From contig DFXW01000015.1 in NCBI GenBank assembly GCA_002382495.1, positions 2,421 through 54,982 of the forward strand: DNA of 52,562 nucleotides. Reading direction: 5' to 3'. Every line of letters starts with the position of its first letter. Positions within the stretch are counted from its first letter, which is position 1. The notes under the pieces were generated by a model, which was given only the letters and a program-made list of their open reading frames with translations, was not told where the DNA came from and searched no databases. This DNA comes from Flavobacterium sp. UBA4098. Lineage in GTDB: Bacteria > Bacteroidota > Bacteroidia > Flavobacteriales > Flavobacteriaceae. The translations under genes were made by a program, and so were the position numbers. Positions 41,087 to 49,611 of this stretch are shown piece after piece.

Positions 41087-42256
41087 ATGGAAGAAAATTT
41101 TAAAATGATTGCCAAAACCTTTTTTGGTTTTGAAGAGATACTAGCCAAAGAATTAAGAGATTTAGGCGCACAAGATGTAGAGCAAGGCATTCGAATGGTC
41201 AGTTTTAAAGGTGACAAAGGATTTATGTACAAAGCGAATTTGTCGTTGCGTACCGCTTTGAAAATTTTGAAACCGATTTATACTTTTAGAGCTAACAATG
41301 AAAATGCTTTGTACAAAGGAATTTCAGGTATCAACTGGTCGAAGTATTTGAATGCCAATCAGACTTTTGTGATTGATGCTACGGTTCATTCGGATCATTT
41401 TAATCATTCTGAATTTGTTTCTCAAAAATGTAAGGATGCCATTGTAGATCAATTTAGAGAACGAACAGGACAACGTCCAAGTATCGATAAAGCCTATCCT
41501 GATTTGCGCATCAATATTCATATTGGCAAAGACCAAGTCTCAGTTGCTTTGGATACTTCGGGAAATTCATTGCACCAACGTGGGTACCGAACTGCTACGA
41601 ATATTGCTCCTATTAACGAAGTTTTGGCTGCCGGAATTTTATTGCTTTCGGGTTGGGAAGGACAAAGTGATTTCTTAGATCCTATGTGTGGCTCAGGCAC
41701 TTTTTTGGCAGAAGCCGCTATGATTGCGTGTGCTATTCCGGCCAATATCAATCGTAAAGAATTTGCTTTCGAAAAATGGAACGATTGGGACAATGATTTG
41801 TTTGACCAAATCGTCAACAGTTTGATGAAGAAAGTAAGAGAATTTCACTACACCATTAAAGGATATGATAAGGCGCCAAGCGCGGTGAGTAAAGCCAAAG
41901 ATAATATTCGTAATGCCAACTTGGAAGACTATGTAACCATTGCCGAAGACAACTTTTTTGATACCGAAAAGCAATCGCAAGGAAAACTGCATATGGTTTT
42001 CAATCCGCCGTATGACGAACGATTGGACATTCATATGGAAGAGTTTTATAAAAATATTGGAGATACTTTAAAAAAGGGTTATCCAGGAACGAATGCTTGG
42101 TTTATAACGGCTAATTTAGAAGCCTTGAAGTTTGTAGGATTGAAACCGTCTCGCAAAATCAAATTATTTAATGCGAGTTTGGAAGCCCGTTTAGTGAAAT
42201 ACGAAATGTATGAAGGCAGCAAACGCACCAAGTTTCAAGTTGCCGATAAAGAATAA
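41087..42256 (+). CDS. THUMP-domain 23S rRNA methyltransferase, RlmL N-terminal type
   Basis: The 389-residue protein joins an N-terminal THUMP RNA-binding domain (about 1-160, KTFFGFEEILAKELRDLG, SDHFNHSEFVSQ) with a class I methyltransferase: DPMCGSGTFLAEAAMIA binds SAM and FNPPYDERL is the N2-guanine type NPPY motif. It corresponds to the first half of E. coli RlmL (m2G2445) and to B. subtilis YpsC. The second half (RlmK) is absent here. It likely modifies 23S rRNA; the exact base is inferred. A small membrane protein gene follows after 11 bases. Confidence 0.9.
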   Translation: MEENFKMIAKTFFGFEEILAKELRDLGAQDVEQGIRMVSFKGDKGFMYKANLSLRTALKILKPIYTFRANNENALYKGISGINWSKYLNANQTFVIDATVHSDHFNHSEFVSQKCKDAIVDQFRERTGQRPSIDKAYPDLRINIHIGKDQVSVALDTSGNSLHQRGYRTATNIAPINEVLAAGILLLSGWEGQSDFLDPMCGSGTFLAEAAMIACAIPANINRKEFAFEKWNDWDNDLFDQIVNSLMKKVREFHYTIKGYDKAPSAVSKAKDNIRNANLEDYVTIAEDNFFDTEKQSQGKLHMVFNPPYDERLDIHMEEFYKNIGDTLKKGYPGTNAWFITANLEALKFVGLKPSRKIKLFNASLEARLVKYEMYEGSKRTKFQVADKE

Positions 42257-42267
42257 ATCATTCAACT

Positions 42268-42501
42268 ATGACTAAATTACAATTAAGAGCTTTTATATAC
42301 CAATTGGGTTGTTTTGCTATCTTATTTATCTCCTTTCGCTTTTTGATTTTCAAATATACGAACCTGACTGGTTTGTTTGTTCCTTTTACCGCTTTTGTTG
42401 TGGGAACTATTTTATCTCCAAAATTCCAAGCGGTAAAAACTAAGGATGGTGAAAAACTATTTATGTCTTGGCTTTTTGTAAAAGGAATTAAAGAATTGTA
42501 G
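42268..42501 (+). CDS. Small membrane protein of unknown function
   Basis: The 77-residue protein has two hydrophobic helices (about 9-27 and 34-51) and a polar tail ending KGIKEL. It lies 11 bases after the RNA methyltransferase gene and is probably cotranscribed. I do not recognise a named family with certainty. Confidence 0.65.
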   Translation: MTKLQLRAFIYQLGCFAILFISFRFLIFKYTNLTGLFVPFTAFVVGTILSPKFQAVKTKDGEKLFMSWLFVKGIKEL

Positions 42502-42527
42502 ATTTATGGCTTTAGCCAAAAGTGGAT

Positions 42528-43274
42528 TTATTTAGTTACCACTTTCTTTTTATACAGCGGAATAAAATAGGTTATACTATAATTAAAACCAATTCCGAAA
42601 CTACCGTTGTACGTTCTGTTGAAACCAGGGATATATAAATTATCAAAACCTTCTGGTTTTTTATTGGTTACCAAGGTTTTTAACTGCACACTAAACCCAA
42701 CAAAAACATTGTTGAACATTTTGGCTTTCATCCCAGTAACCACTTCAATCCAACTGGCGCTTAATCCATTGAATTCTTGATTGGCAGGAATGGCAGCTAA
42801 TTCTCCCCAATAGGGATTAGGATTGTAAATTTTGTAGCTATTCAATTCTTGACTAAAGCTACTAAAACCATAGCGTAAACCAATTGAAATAATATTTTCC
42901 ATGTCCAGCCAATTTTCATACATATTGTAATCAAATCCGGCTTTTAGATACGACCCTTTGCTGTTTGAAGTTAAGCGGTCGTCTTCGGTGGTTTTATTTT
43001 CGTTTCCAAGTTCGGCAGCTAAATAGTATTTTTTATTCCATCGAAAATCTCCCGTAAGTTCAATCCCTTTGTAGTTTTGGTCATAAAAACCTCGGGTTAA
43101 CTTGAACAAATCAACACCTACTCGAAGTCCATAACGGTCTTTTTTTACTGGAATACTATCTGCAACTTGCAAAGAATCGGATTTTACAGTTGGTTTTTCT
43201 TGAGCTTGTGCCAATGTGAACATCAGCAAAAAACAAAGACTAGAAGAAAAGTTTAATATGTGTTTCATTTTCAT
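42528..43274 (-). CDS. Exported beta-rich protein, DUF6048-like
   Basis: The 248-residue protein has a signal peptide (about 1-25, ending FTLAQAQ) and alternating amphipathic strands (YGLRVGVDLFKLTRGFYDQN, YYLAAELGNENK, YLKAGFDYNMYENW) that suggest an outer-membrane barrel. A DUF6048 assignment is from memory. The start at 43274 or 43268 (M3) is equally possible. It overlaps the end of the DUF6452-like gene by about 30 bases and is the last gene of the rlmD run. Confidence 0.75.
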   Translation of the reverse strand: MKMKHILNFSSSLCFLLMFTLAQAQEKPTVKSDSLQVADSIPVKKDRYGLRVGVDLFKLTRGFYDQNYKGIELTGDFRWNKKYYLAAELGNENKTTEDDRLTSNSKGSYLKAGFDYNMYENWLDMENIISIGLRYGFSSFSQELNSYKIYNPNPYWGELAAIPANQEFNGLSASWIEVVTGMKAKMFNNVFVGFSVQLKTLVTNKKPEGFDNLYIPGFNRTYNGSFGIGFNYSITYFIPLYKKKVVTK

Positions 43275-43782
43275 TTTCTATGTTTGTTTTTTCTACTGAA
43301 ATATATTGGATCCATTTACCGCTTGTTGATGGAACAGCAGTGTGCGTTATGGGATTAATAGGTCGTAAACTGAAGTTGGTTTTAAAACCACAAGCTCTGG
43401 AAACAAATGAGTTGATACGGCTATAATTGATTTGGATTTTATCGGTAAAAACCAGAGCTGGATTTGAATTCCCTGAATTGAAAATTAAAGTATACGTGCT
43501 CACATCTTGATCTACTTTTAATGGAAGAGAAATGCTACTCGCATTAGTGACATATTTTGAATCACCAATTGCTGTTGGGCTAAATACAACAGCTTCTGTC
43601 ATTCCTTCTCCAACTACTTTTAACTGATTTACATTCTTTAAAACGCTTGGATTGTTGATGTCATAAAAGCTAAGAACCAATCGGGGAGTAGTTACGGTAT
43701 TTGCATCGCAGATGTCGTCTTTTTCACAACTGGAGAAAAAGACAGATACAAGGGCAACTAATAGCAGGATACCTTTTTTCAT
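43240..43782 (-). CDS. Lipoprotein, DUF6452-like
   Basis: The start at 43782 gives MKKGILLLVALVSVFFSSCEKDD, a lipoprotein signal with lipidated Cys19, and 180 residues; the longer frame would spoil the signal. The mature part has a TTPRLVLSFYDINNP segment and strand-rich structure. It matches the flavobacterial family I recall as DUF6452, usually paired with DUF6048 beside rlmD. Its start is 4 bases after the rlmD stop. Function unknown; an outer-membrane pair with the next gene is likely. Confidence 0.75.
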   Translation of the reverse strand: MKKGILLLVALVSVFFSSCEKDDICDANTVTTPRLVLSFYDINNPSVLKNVNQLKVVGEGMTEAVVFSPTAIGDSKYVTNASSISLPLKVDQDVSTYTLIFNSGNSNPALVFTDKIQINYSRINSFVSRACGFKTNFSLRPINPITHTAVPSTSGKWIQYISVEKTNIENENETHIKLFF

Positions 43783-43786
43783 TGGT

Positions 43787-45199
43787 TTAGCGTTTCTCCA
43801 AAAGTACAACATTTTCAACATGATGCGTTTGAGGGAACATATCCACAGGACGTACTCGTGTTACTTTGTATTTTTCGTCCATCAAGGCCAAATCACGAGC
43901 TTGCGTAGCCGAGTTACAACTCACATAGACTACTTTTTGAGGTTCAATTTTTAGAATTTGTTCAATTACATCTTTGTGCATTCCATCTCTTGGTGGATCC
44001 GTGATAATTACATCCGGTTTACCGTGTTGCGCTATGAAACTTTCGTTAAAAACGACTTTCATGTCTCCAACAAAGAATTCGCAATTAGTAATCTCGTTGC
44101 GTTTGGCATTTGCTTTTGCATCACTGATTGCTTCAGGAACGCTTTCTACTCCGATTACTTTTTTAGCTTTTTTAGATACAAATTGTGCAATAGTTCCGGT
44201 TCCGGTATACAAATCATATACGGTTTCAGTTCCAGTAAGTCCTGCAAAATCTCGTGTTATTTTATACAATTCGTAGGCTTGATCGGAATTAGTTTGGTAA
44301 AAAGATTTGGCATTAATGCTAAATTTCAAACCTTCCATTTCTTCCAAAATGTAATCGCGACCTTTGTATAGTTGAATGTTAGTATCGTATAAAGTATCGT
44401 TCGCCTTATTGTTCACCACAAATTGTAGGGAAGTAATTTGAGGGAATTTTTCGTAGATATGATCTAAAATCAATTCTCTATTGGCTTTGTCGTCTTCAAA
44501 AAATTGAACCAACACCATAATTTCTCCAGTCGAAGCGGTACGCAACATTAACGTACGCAATAGACCTTCGTGTGCTCTTGGGTTGAAGAAAGTCAATCCA
44601 TTGGCATTGGCGAAAGCTCTAATTTCATTACGAATTGCATTTGAAGGATCTTCTTGTAAATGGCATTTGTTGATGTCCAAGATTTTATCCCACATTTTTG
44701 GAATGTGAAATCCTAACGCATTTCTATTACCTAAATCTTCGGTACTTTCGATTTCTTTTTCGGTTAACCAACGGCTATTCGAAAACGAAAACTCCATTTT
44801 GTTTCTGTAGAAAAATTGTTTTTCAGAACCCAATATCGGTTCGAATTCAGGAAGTTCAATTTTTCCGATGCGTTGCAAATGATTTTTAACTTCGTTTTGT
44901 TTGTAATACAATTGTTGGCTGTAGTTCATGTTTTGCCATTTACAACCGCCACAAACTCCAAAATGTTCGCAAATAGGTTCAATTCGGTGTTCCGAAAATT
45001 CATGAAATTTCACTGCTTTTCCTTCGTAAAACGCTTTGCGTTTCTTGAAAGTTTGCACATCTACTACATCTCCAGGAACTACATTTGGGATAAAGATTAC
45101 TTTTCCGTCGGGCGCTTTTGCTACCGATACGCCTTTTGCACCAGCATCAAGGACTTTTATTTGATGAAAGACAACTTTGTCTGTATTTTTTCTTGCCAT
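43787..45199 (-). CDS. rlmD: 23S rRNA (uracil-1939-C5)-methyltransferase
   Basis: RlmD makes m5U1939 in 23S rRNA. The 470-residue protein has a TRAM RNA-binding domain (about 8-65), [4Fe-4S] ligands Cys77, Cys83, Cys86 (CEHFGVCGGCKWQ) and Cys179, a SAM site (VYDLYTGTGTIAQFVS), TDPPRDGMH, and the catalytic Cys428 in YVSCNSAT. All key residues are present. A TATTTTTG promoter element at 45211-45204 ends only 4 bases before the ATG, which hints at a leaderless message. Two envelope-protein genes follow. Confidence 0.94.
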   Translation of the reverse strand: MARKNTDKVVFHQIKVLDAGAKGVSVAKAPDGKVIFIPNVVPGDVVDVQTFKKRKAFYEGKAVKFHEFSEHRIEPICEHFGVCGGCKWQNMNYSQQLYYKQNEVKNHLQRIGKIELPEFEPILGSEKQFFYRNKMEFSFSNSRWLTEKEIESTEDLGNRNALGFHIPKMWDKILDINKCHLQEDPSNAIRNEIRAFANANGLTFFNPRAHEGLLRTLMLRTASTGEIMVLVQFFEDDKANRELILDHIYEKFPQITSLQFVVNNKANDTLYDTNIQLYKGRDYILEEMEGLKFSINAKSFYQTNSDQAYELYKITRDFAGLTGTETVYDLYTGTGTIAQFVSKKAKKVIGVESVPEAISDAKANAKRNEITNCEFFVGDMKVVFNESFIAQHGKPDVIITDPPRDGMHKDVIEQILKIEPQKVVYVSCNSATQARDLALMDEKYKVTRVRPVDMFPQTHHVENVVLLEKR

Positions 45200-45203
45200 A
45201 GCG

Positions 45204-45211
45204 CAAAAATA
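45204..45211 (-). promoter_or_regulatory. -7 element immediately before the rlmD start
   Basis: The minus strand reads TATTTTTG then CGCT before the ATG. With the usual 4-7 base distance from element to transcript start, the message would begin at or near the A of the start codon. Confidence 0.4.
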
Positions 45212-45274
45212 AGTGTTTGAATGGTTTTATAAATTCAATTTGGGAAAATTTTTTAAAAAGGATTCAAATTAGCC

Positions 45275-45282
45275 TATCTTTG
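45275..45282 (+). promoter_or_regulatory. -7 element for tgt
   Basis: TATCTTTG matches TAnnTTTG exactly, 19 bases before the tgt ATG. A -33 element at normal spacing is not obvious. Confidence 0.5.
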
Positions 45283-45301
45283 CCGACTGAAAAAAGCCAA
45301 T

Positions 45302-46432
45302 ATGAAGTTTGATTTATTACAAAAAGATTCCCAATCGAAAGCGAGAGCCGGAAGTATAACTACCGATCACGGTGTGATTGAAACCCCTATTTTTATGCCT
45401 GTTGGTACAGTGGCTTCGGTAAAAGGAGTGCACCAACGCGAATTGAAAAATGACATCAACCCAGATATTATTTTAGGAAATACCTATCATTTGTATTTAC
45501 GTCCGCAAACTGAAATTTTAGAAAAAGCAGGAGGCTTGCATAAATTCATGAATTGGGATCGTAATATTTTGACCGATTCAGGTGGATACCAAGTGTATTC
45601 GCTTTCGGCTAATCGAAAGATTAAAGAAGAAGGCGTTAAATTCAAATCCCATATTGACGGATCCTATCATTTTTTCACACCTGAAAATGTGATGGAAATA
45701 CAGCGTACTATTGGTGCCGATATTATCATGGCTTTTGATGAATGTACGCCCTATCCTTGTGATTATAATTATGCCAAACGCTCGATGCACATGACCCACC
45801 GCTGGTTGGATCGTTGTATCAATCATTTGGATAACTTACCTTTTAAATACGGTTACGAGCAAACTTTTTTTCCAATTGTTCAAGGAAGTACCTACAAAGA
45901 TTTACGAAGACAATCGGCTGAATATATTGCCAATTCCGGACAGCAAGGAAATGCTATTGGTGGACTATCCGTTGGAGAACCTGCTGAAGAAATGTATGCC
46001 ATGACGGAAGTAGTTTGTGAAATACTTCCAGAAGACAAACCTCGTTATTTGATGGGAGTGGGAACACCAATTAATATTTTAGAAAACATCGCCCTTGGAA
46101 TTGACATGTTTGATTGTGTCATGCCAACTCGTAACGCTAGAAACGGAATGTTGTTTACGGCTAATGGAACGATCAATATCAAAAATAAAAAGTGGGAAGC
46201 TGATTTTTCACCTATCGACGAAATGGGAATAACCTTCGTTGATACGGAATATACCAAAGCCTATTTGCGTCACCTTTTTGCTGCCAATGAATTCCTAGGA
46301 AAACAAATTGCAACGATTCATAATTTAGGATTTTATATGTGGTTGGTTCGTGAAGCTAGAAAACATATCTTAGCAGGTGATTTTAGACCTTGGAAAGAAA
46401 TGATGGTCAAAAACATGAGCCAACGATTATAA
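45302..46432 (+). CDS. tgt: tRNA-guanine transglycosylase lacking the zinc cysteines
   Basis: Tgt exchanges guanine-34 in certain tRNAs for preQ1 on the way to queuosine. The 376-residue protein has Asp92 (TDSGGYQVYSLS), the nucleophile Asp271 (DMFDCVMPTRNARNG), GGLSVGEP and the length of bacterial Tgt. The zinc site normally built by C-x-C-x2-C and a histidine is changed: 305-317 read PIDEMGITFVDTE with no cysteine, while His340 (ATIHNL) remains. The fold may be held without zinc. It is first in an operon with an LptF/LptG permease (9-base gap) and an EamA transporter. Confidence 0.93.
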   Translation: MKFDLLQKDSQSKARAGSITTDHGVIETPIFMPVGTVASVKGVHQRELKNDINPDIILGNTYHLYLRPQTEILEKAGGLHKFMNWDRNILTDSGGYQVYSLSANRKIKEEGVKFKSHIDGSYHFFTPENVMEIQRTIGADIIMAFDECTPYPCDYNYAKRSMHMTHRWLDRCINHLDNLPFKYGYEQTFFPIVQGSTYKDLRRQSAEYIANSGQQGNAIGGLSVGEPAEEMYAMTEVVCEILPEDKPRYLMGVGTPINILENIALGIDMFDCVMPTRNARNGMLFTANGTINIKNKKWEADFSPIDEMGITFVDTEYTKAYLRHLFAANEFLGKQIATIHNLGFYMWLVREARKHILAGDFRPWKEMMVKNMSQRL

Positions 46433-46441
46433 TTTTTTCTC

Positions 46442-47536
46442 ATGAACAAATTAACAATACTAGATAAATACATCTTAAAGCGCTACTTGGTCACTTTTAC
46501 CGTGATGCTTTTGTTATTTGTTCCCATCGGAATTGTTGTTGACGTTTCTGAAAAGGTGAATATGATGATTAAAAATCAGGTGCCTTTAAATAAAATATTG
46601 GTCTATTATTTCAATTTTACCATTTATTTCACCAACATGCTTTTTCCGATATTTCTATTTTTATCGGTGATTTGGTTTACTTCAAAATTGGCCAATAATA
46701 CAGAAATCATTGCCATTCTAAGCTCGGGGATTTCATTCACCCGTTTTATGCGTCCTTTTATAATTGGCGCTTCTATAGTATCAGTTATCGTCTTATTAAT
46801 GGGATTTTATTTGGTTCCAATTGCGAGTGAAGGATTTAACAATTTCAGGTATACTTATTTACGAACCGGTGGTCAACAACTGATGCAAGGCGATAATACA
46901 GATGTCTACCGACAAATTAGTGATACTGAGTTTATTTATGTAAACAGTTTTAATACCGAAACCAAAACGGCTTATAATTTTTCGTTGGAAAACTTCGAAA
47001 AAGAAAAGTTAACCTACAAGATTACCGCTGCGAGAATTCAATGGAATCCGAAAGAAAAAAATTATACACTTTTTGAATATACCAAACGAACTGTCGGTCC
47101 TATGGGCGATAAGATTGAAAAAGTACCTGAGAAAAAAATGAAATTCAAATTTGATTTGGAAGATTTGGCTCCGGTGGTGTATATCGCAGAAACACTTCCT
47201 TTGGGTAAACTGTATGATTTTATCAACAAAGAAAAGAAAAGAGGTTCTTCCAATATCAATATTTATTTGGTTGTCTTTTATAAAAAATTCAGTATTCCAA
47301 TTTCGGCATTTATTTTAACGATTATTGCTGTTTCGGTTTCGGCCATGAAGCGTAGAGGCGGAATGGGAATGAATTTAGCTATCGGAATTGCCGTGGCCTT
47401 TTCTTTTGTGTTTTTAGATAAAATTTTTGGTGTCTTCGCCGAAAAAACTAGCTTTTCTCCACTCATTGCAGTTTGGACTCCTAATTTACTTTTTGGAATT
47501 CTAGCGTATTATTTATTACGACATGCAAAACGATAA
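46442..47536 (+). CDS. LptF/LptG family permease
   Basis: The 364-residue membrane protein has three helices near the N-terminus and three near the C-terminus flanking a periplasmic beta-jellyroll (about 110-270), the plan of LptF and LptG. These permeases extract lipopolysaccharide from the inner membrane with the ATPase LptB. LDKYILKRYLVTFTVMLL is the conserved opening. One copy is visible here; its partner must lie elsewhere. It follows tgt by 9 bases and overlaps the EamA transporter gene by 14 bases. Confidence 0.88.
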   Translation: MNKLTILDKYILKRYLVTFTVMLLLFVPIGIVVDVSEKVNMMIKNQVPLNKILVYYFNFTIYFTNMLFPIFLFLSVIWFTSKLANNTEIIAILSSGISFTRFMRPFIIGASIVSVIVLLMGFYLVPIASEGFNNFRYTYLRTGGQQLMQGDNTDVYRQISDTEFIYVNSFNTETKTAYNFSLENFEKEKLTYKITAARIQWNPKEKNYTLFEYTKRTVGPMGDKIEKVPEKKMKFKFDLEDLAPVVYIAETLPLGKLYDFINKEKKRGSSNINIYLVVFYKKFSIPISAFILTIIAVSVSAMKRRGGMGMNLAIGIAVAFSFVFLDKIFGVFAEKTSFSPLIAVWTPNLLFGILAYYLLRHAKR

Positions 47537-48407
47537 TATTAAAAGCTATCTCAATCTGCATTTAATTGTATTTATTTGGGGATTTACGGCCATTTTAGGC
47601 GCATTAATTACGATTCCTGCAGATGATTTGGTTTGGTATCGAATGCTTATCGCTAGTGGTTTTATTGGATTGTTTTTAGTGGCCAAGAAAAAGTCTTTTC
47701 GCATTCCCGTTCGCGATTTATTCCAATTAATTTTTGTTGGGTTGTTGATTGCGTTGCACTGGATTTTCTTTTTTCAAGCGATTCATATTTCGAATGTCTC
47801 GATTACACTTTCGGTTTTTTCATTAGGAGCTTTTTTTGCGTCTTTATTAGAACCCATTTTTTATGGGCGAAAAGTACTTTGGTACGAAGTATTCTTTGGT
47901 TTAATTATCATAGCAGGTTTGTCACTAATCCTTCAAGTTGAAAGCGGTTATATTAACGGCGTATTTTTTGCTTTGGCCTCCATTATTTTAGGAGTGTTAT
48001 TTACATTAATGAATGGAAAATTAATCGCAAAACAAGATCCATCAGTAATCACTTTTTATGAATTTCTTTCCGGATTTTTCTTCATATCGATTTATTTTAT
48101 TGTCCAAGGAAAATTTACAAAAGACTTTTTTGTGCTATCGGTTACTAATTGGGTTTGGCTTTTTATTTTAGCTTCAGTCTGTACCGCCTATGCTTTTACG
48201 GCCTCGGTAGGTGTAATGCGAAAATTGACGCCTTATACGGTGATGTTAACTACTAATTTAGAGCCGGTGTACGGAATAGTACTCGCTTATTTTATTATTG
48301 GTGGGAAAGAAAAGATGAGTACAGAATTTTATATTGGCGCCTTAATTATTGTTATTACTGTCATTTTAAACGGGGTGATTAAACACTATTATAAAGCCAA
48401 AGAATAA
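47523..48407 (+). CDS. EamA/DMT family transporter
   Basis: The 294-residue protein has ten hydrophobic helices in two homologous halves (first EamA repeat about 5-140, second about 150-285), with HWIFFFQAIHISNVSI and TPYTVMLTTNLEPVYGIVLAY as typical segments. Members move small metabolites or amino acids out of the cell; the substrate is unknown. It overlaps the LptF/LptG gene by 14 bases, so the two are translated together. Confidence 0.9.
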   Translation: MQNDNIKSYLNLHLIVFIWGFTAILGALITIPADDLVWYRMLIASGFIGLFLVAKKKSFRIPVRDLFQLIFVGLLIALHWIFFFQAIHISNVSITLSVFSLGAFFASLLEPIFYGRKVLWYEVFFGLIIIAGLSLILQVESGYINGVFFALASIILGVLFTLMNGKLIAKQDPSVITFYEFLSGFFFISIYFIVQGKFTKDFFVLSVTNWVWLFILASVCTAYAFTASVGVMRKLTPYTVMLTTNLEPVYGIVLAYFIIGGKEKMSTEFYIGALIIVITVILNGVIKHYYKAKE

Positions 48408-48471
48408 CTAAAAACAAGGCAATTTTTTGCACTTAAATCAAAATTTAGGACTGTCAAACGATTTTAAATTT

Positions 48472-48479
48472 TATATTTG
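48472..48479 (+). promoter_or_regulatory. -7 element for accA
   Basis: TATATTTG, a full match to TAnnTTTG, lies 37 bases before the accA ATG. A weak TTTAG is found about 23 bases upstream. Confidence 0.5.
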
Positions 48480-48516
48480 CAGTTCTAATCGAGATAATAA
48501 ATAACACTACAACTCC

Positions 48517-49470
48517 ATGGAATATTTAGATTTTGAACTTCCTATCAAAGAATTAGAAGATCAGTTAGAAAAATGTGTTGTTATTGGTAAAGAATCAGAT
48601 GTTGATGTAACCAATACCTGTAAACAGATCAATAAAAAGTTAGAAGAAACCAAACGTAATATATACAAAAACCTAACTGCTTGGCAACGTGTTCAATTGT
48701 CAAGACACCCAAATAGACCGTATACTTTAGATCATATCAACGCGCTTTGTGGAGATACTTTTTTAGAATTACACGGAGACCGTGGTTTTAAAGATGACAA
48801 AGCAATGGTAGGAGGATTAGGAAAAATTGCAGGTCAATCGTTTATGATCATTGGCCAACAAAAAGGATACAACACCAAAACGCGTCAATACCGTAACTTT
48901 GGTATGGCAAATCCAGAAGGATACAGAAAAGCCTTGCGTTTGATGAAAATGGCAGAGAAATTTGGCATTCCAATTGTCACTTTAGTAGACACTCCGGGAG
49001 CTTATCCAGGTTTAGAAGCGGAAGAGCGTGGACAAGGTGAAGCCATTGCTAGAAACATCTTTGAAATGGTTCGTTTGAAAGTACCTGTTATTACTGTTAT
49101 TGTTGGAGAGGGAGCTTCTGGTGGCGCTTTAGGAATTGGTGTAGGAGATAAGGTGTATATGTTAGAGAATACTTGGTATTCTGTTATCTCGCCAGAGTCT
49201 TGCTCGTCTATCCTTTGGAAAAGCTGGGAATACAAAGAACAAGCTGCAGAAGCTTTGAAATTGACTTCTTCCGACATGAAAAAGCAAAAATTAATTGATG
49301 ACATTATTCCAGAACCATTAGGAGGCGCTCATTACGATAGAGAAAGTACTTTTAAAACGGTGGAACAATACATTATGAAAGGATACAATGAGTTGAAAGA
49401 CTTATCAACAGAAGAATTGTTAGCCCAACGATACGAGAAATACCTTGCGATGGGACATTTTAAAGACTAA
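48517..49470 (+). CDS. accA: Acetyl-CoA carboxylase carboxyltransferase subunit alpha
   Basis: AccA with AccD moves the carboxyl group from biotin to acetyl-CoA, giving malonyl-CoA for fatty acid synthesis. The 317-residue protein has the helical N-terminus (LPIKELEDQLEKC), AWQRVQLSRHPNRPYTLDHI, the GDRGFKDDKAMVGGLG region and GEGASGGALGIGVGD, all AccA hallmarks, and matches E. coli length (319). It is a single-gene unit with its own promoter and terminator; accB, accC and accD are elsewhere. Confidence 0.97.
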   Translation: MEYLDFELPIKELEDQLEKCVVIGKESDVDVTNTCKQINKKLEETKRNIYKNLTAWQRVQLSRHPNRPYTLDHINALCGDTFLELHGDRGFKDDKAMVGGLGKIAGQSFMIIGQQKGYNTKTRQYRNFGMANPEGYRKALRLMKMAEKFGIPIVTLVDTPGAYPGLEAEERGQGEAIARNIFEMVRLKVPVITVIVGEGASGGALGIGVGDKVYMLENTWYSVISPESCSSILWKSWEYKEQAAEALKLTSSDMKKQKLIDDIIPEPLGGAHYDRESTFKTVEQYIMKGYNELKDLSTEELLAQRYEKYLAMGHFKD

Positions 49471-49490
49471 TTATCTTACAAATTCATACT

Positions 49491-49523
49491 AAATCCGAAA
49501 CCTTATAGTTTCGGATTTTTTTT
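49491..49523. terminator. Intrinsic terminator after accA
   Basis: AAATCCGAAAC and GTTTCGGATTT form a perfect stem around CTTATA, followed by a T run, 20 bases beyond the accA stop. Confidence 0.85.
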
Positions 49524-49574
49524 GACTTATAAACAAAAAATACTTAGTTATCAACATTATTATGTAATAAGTCC

Positions 49575-49607
49575 TTGCTGACTTTTTTTTAATTTTTCTT
49601 ATTTTCG
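49575..49607 (+). promoter_or_regulatory. Candidate dnaB promoter
   Basis: TTGC at 49575 and TATTTTCG at 49600-49607 are about 21 bases apart, close to the Bacteroidetes -33/-7 pattern (one mismatch in the -7). The element is 4 bases before the dnaB ATG, so the leader would be minimal or absent. Confidence 0.4.
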
Positions 49608-49611
49608 CTAC

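Noticed and set aside
43958..44371. Open frame of 137 codons on the plus strand
   Set aside because: It is opposite rlmD, whose iron-sulfur and catalytic cysteines are all present.
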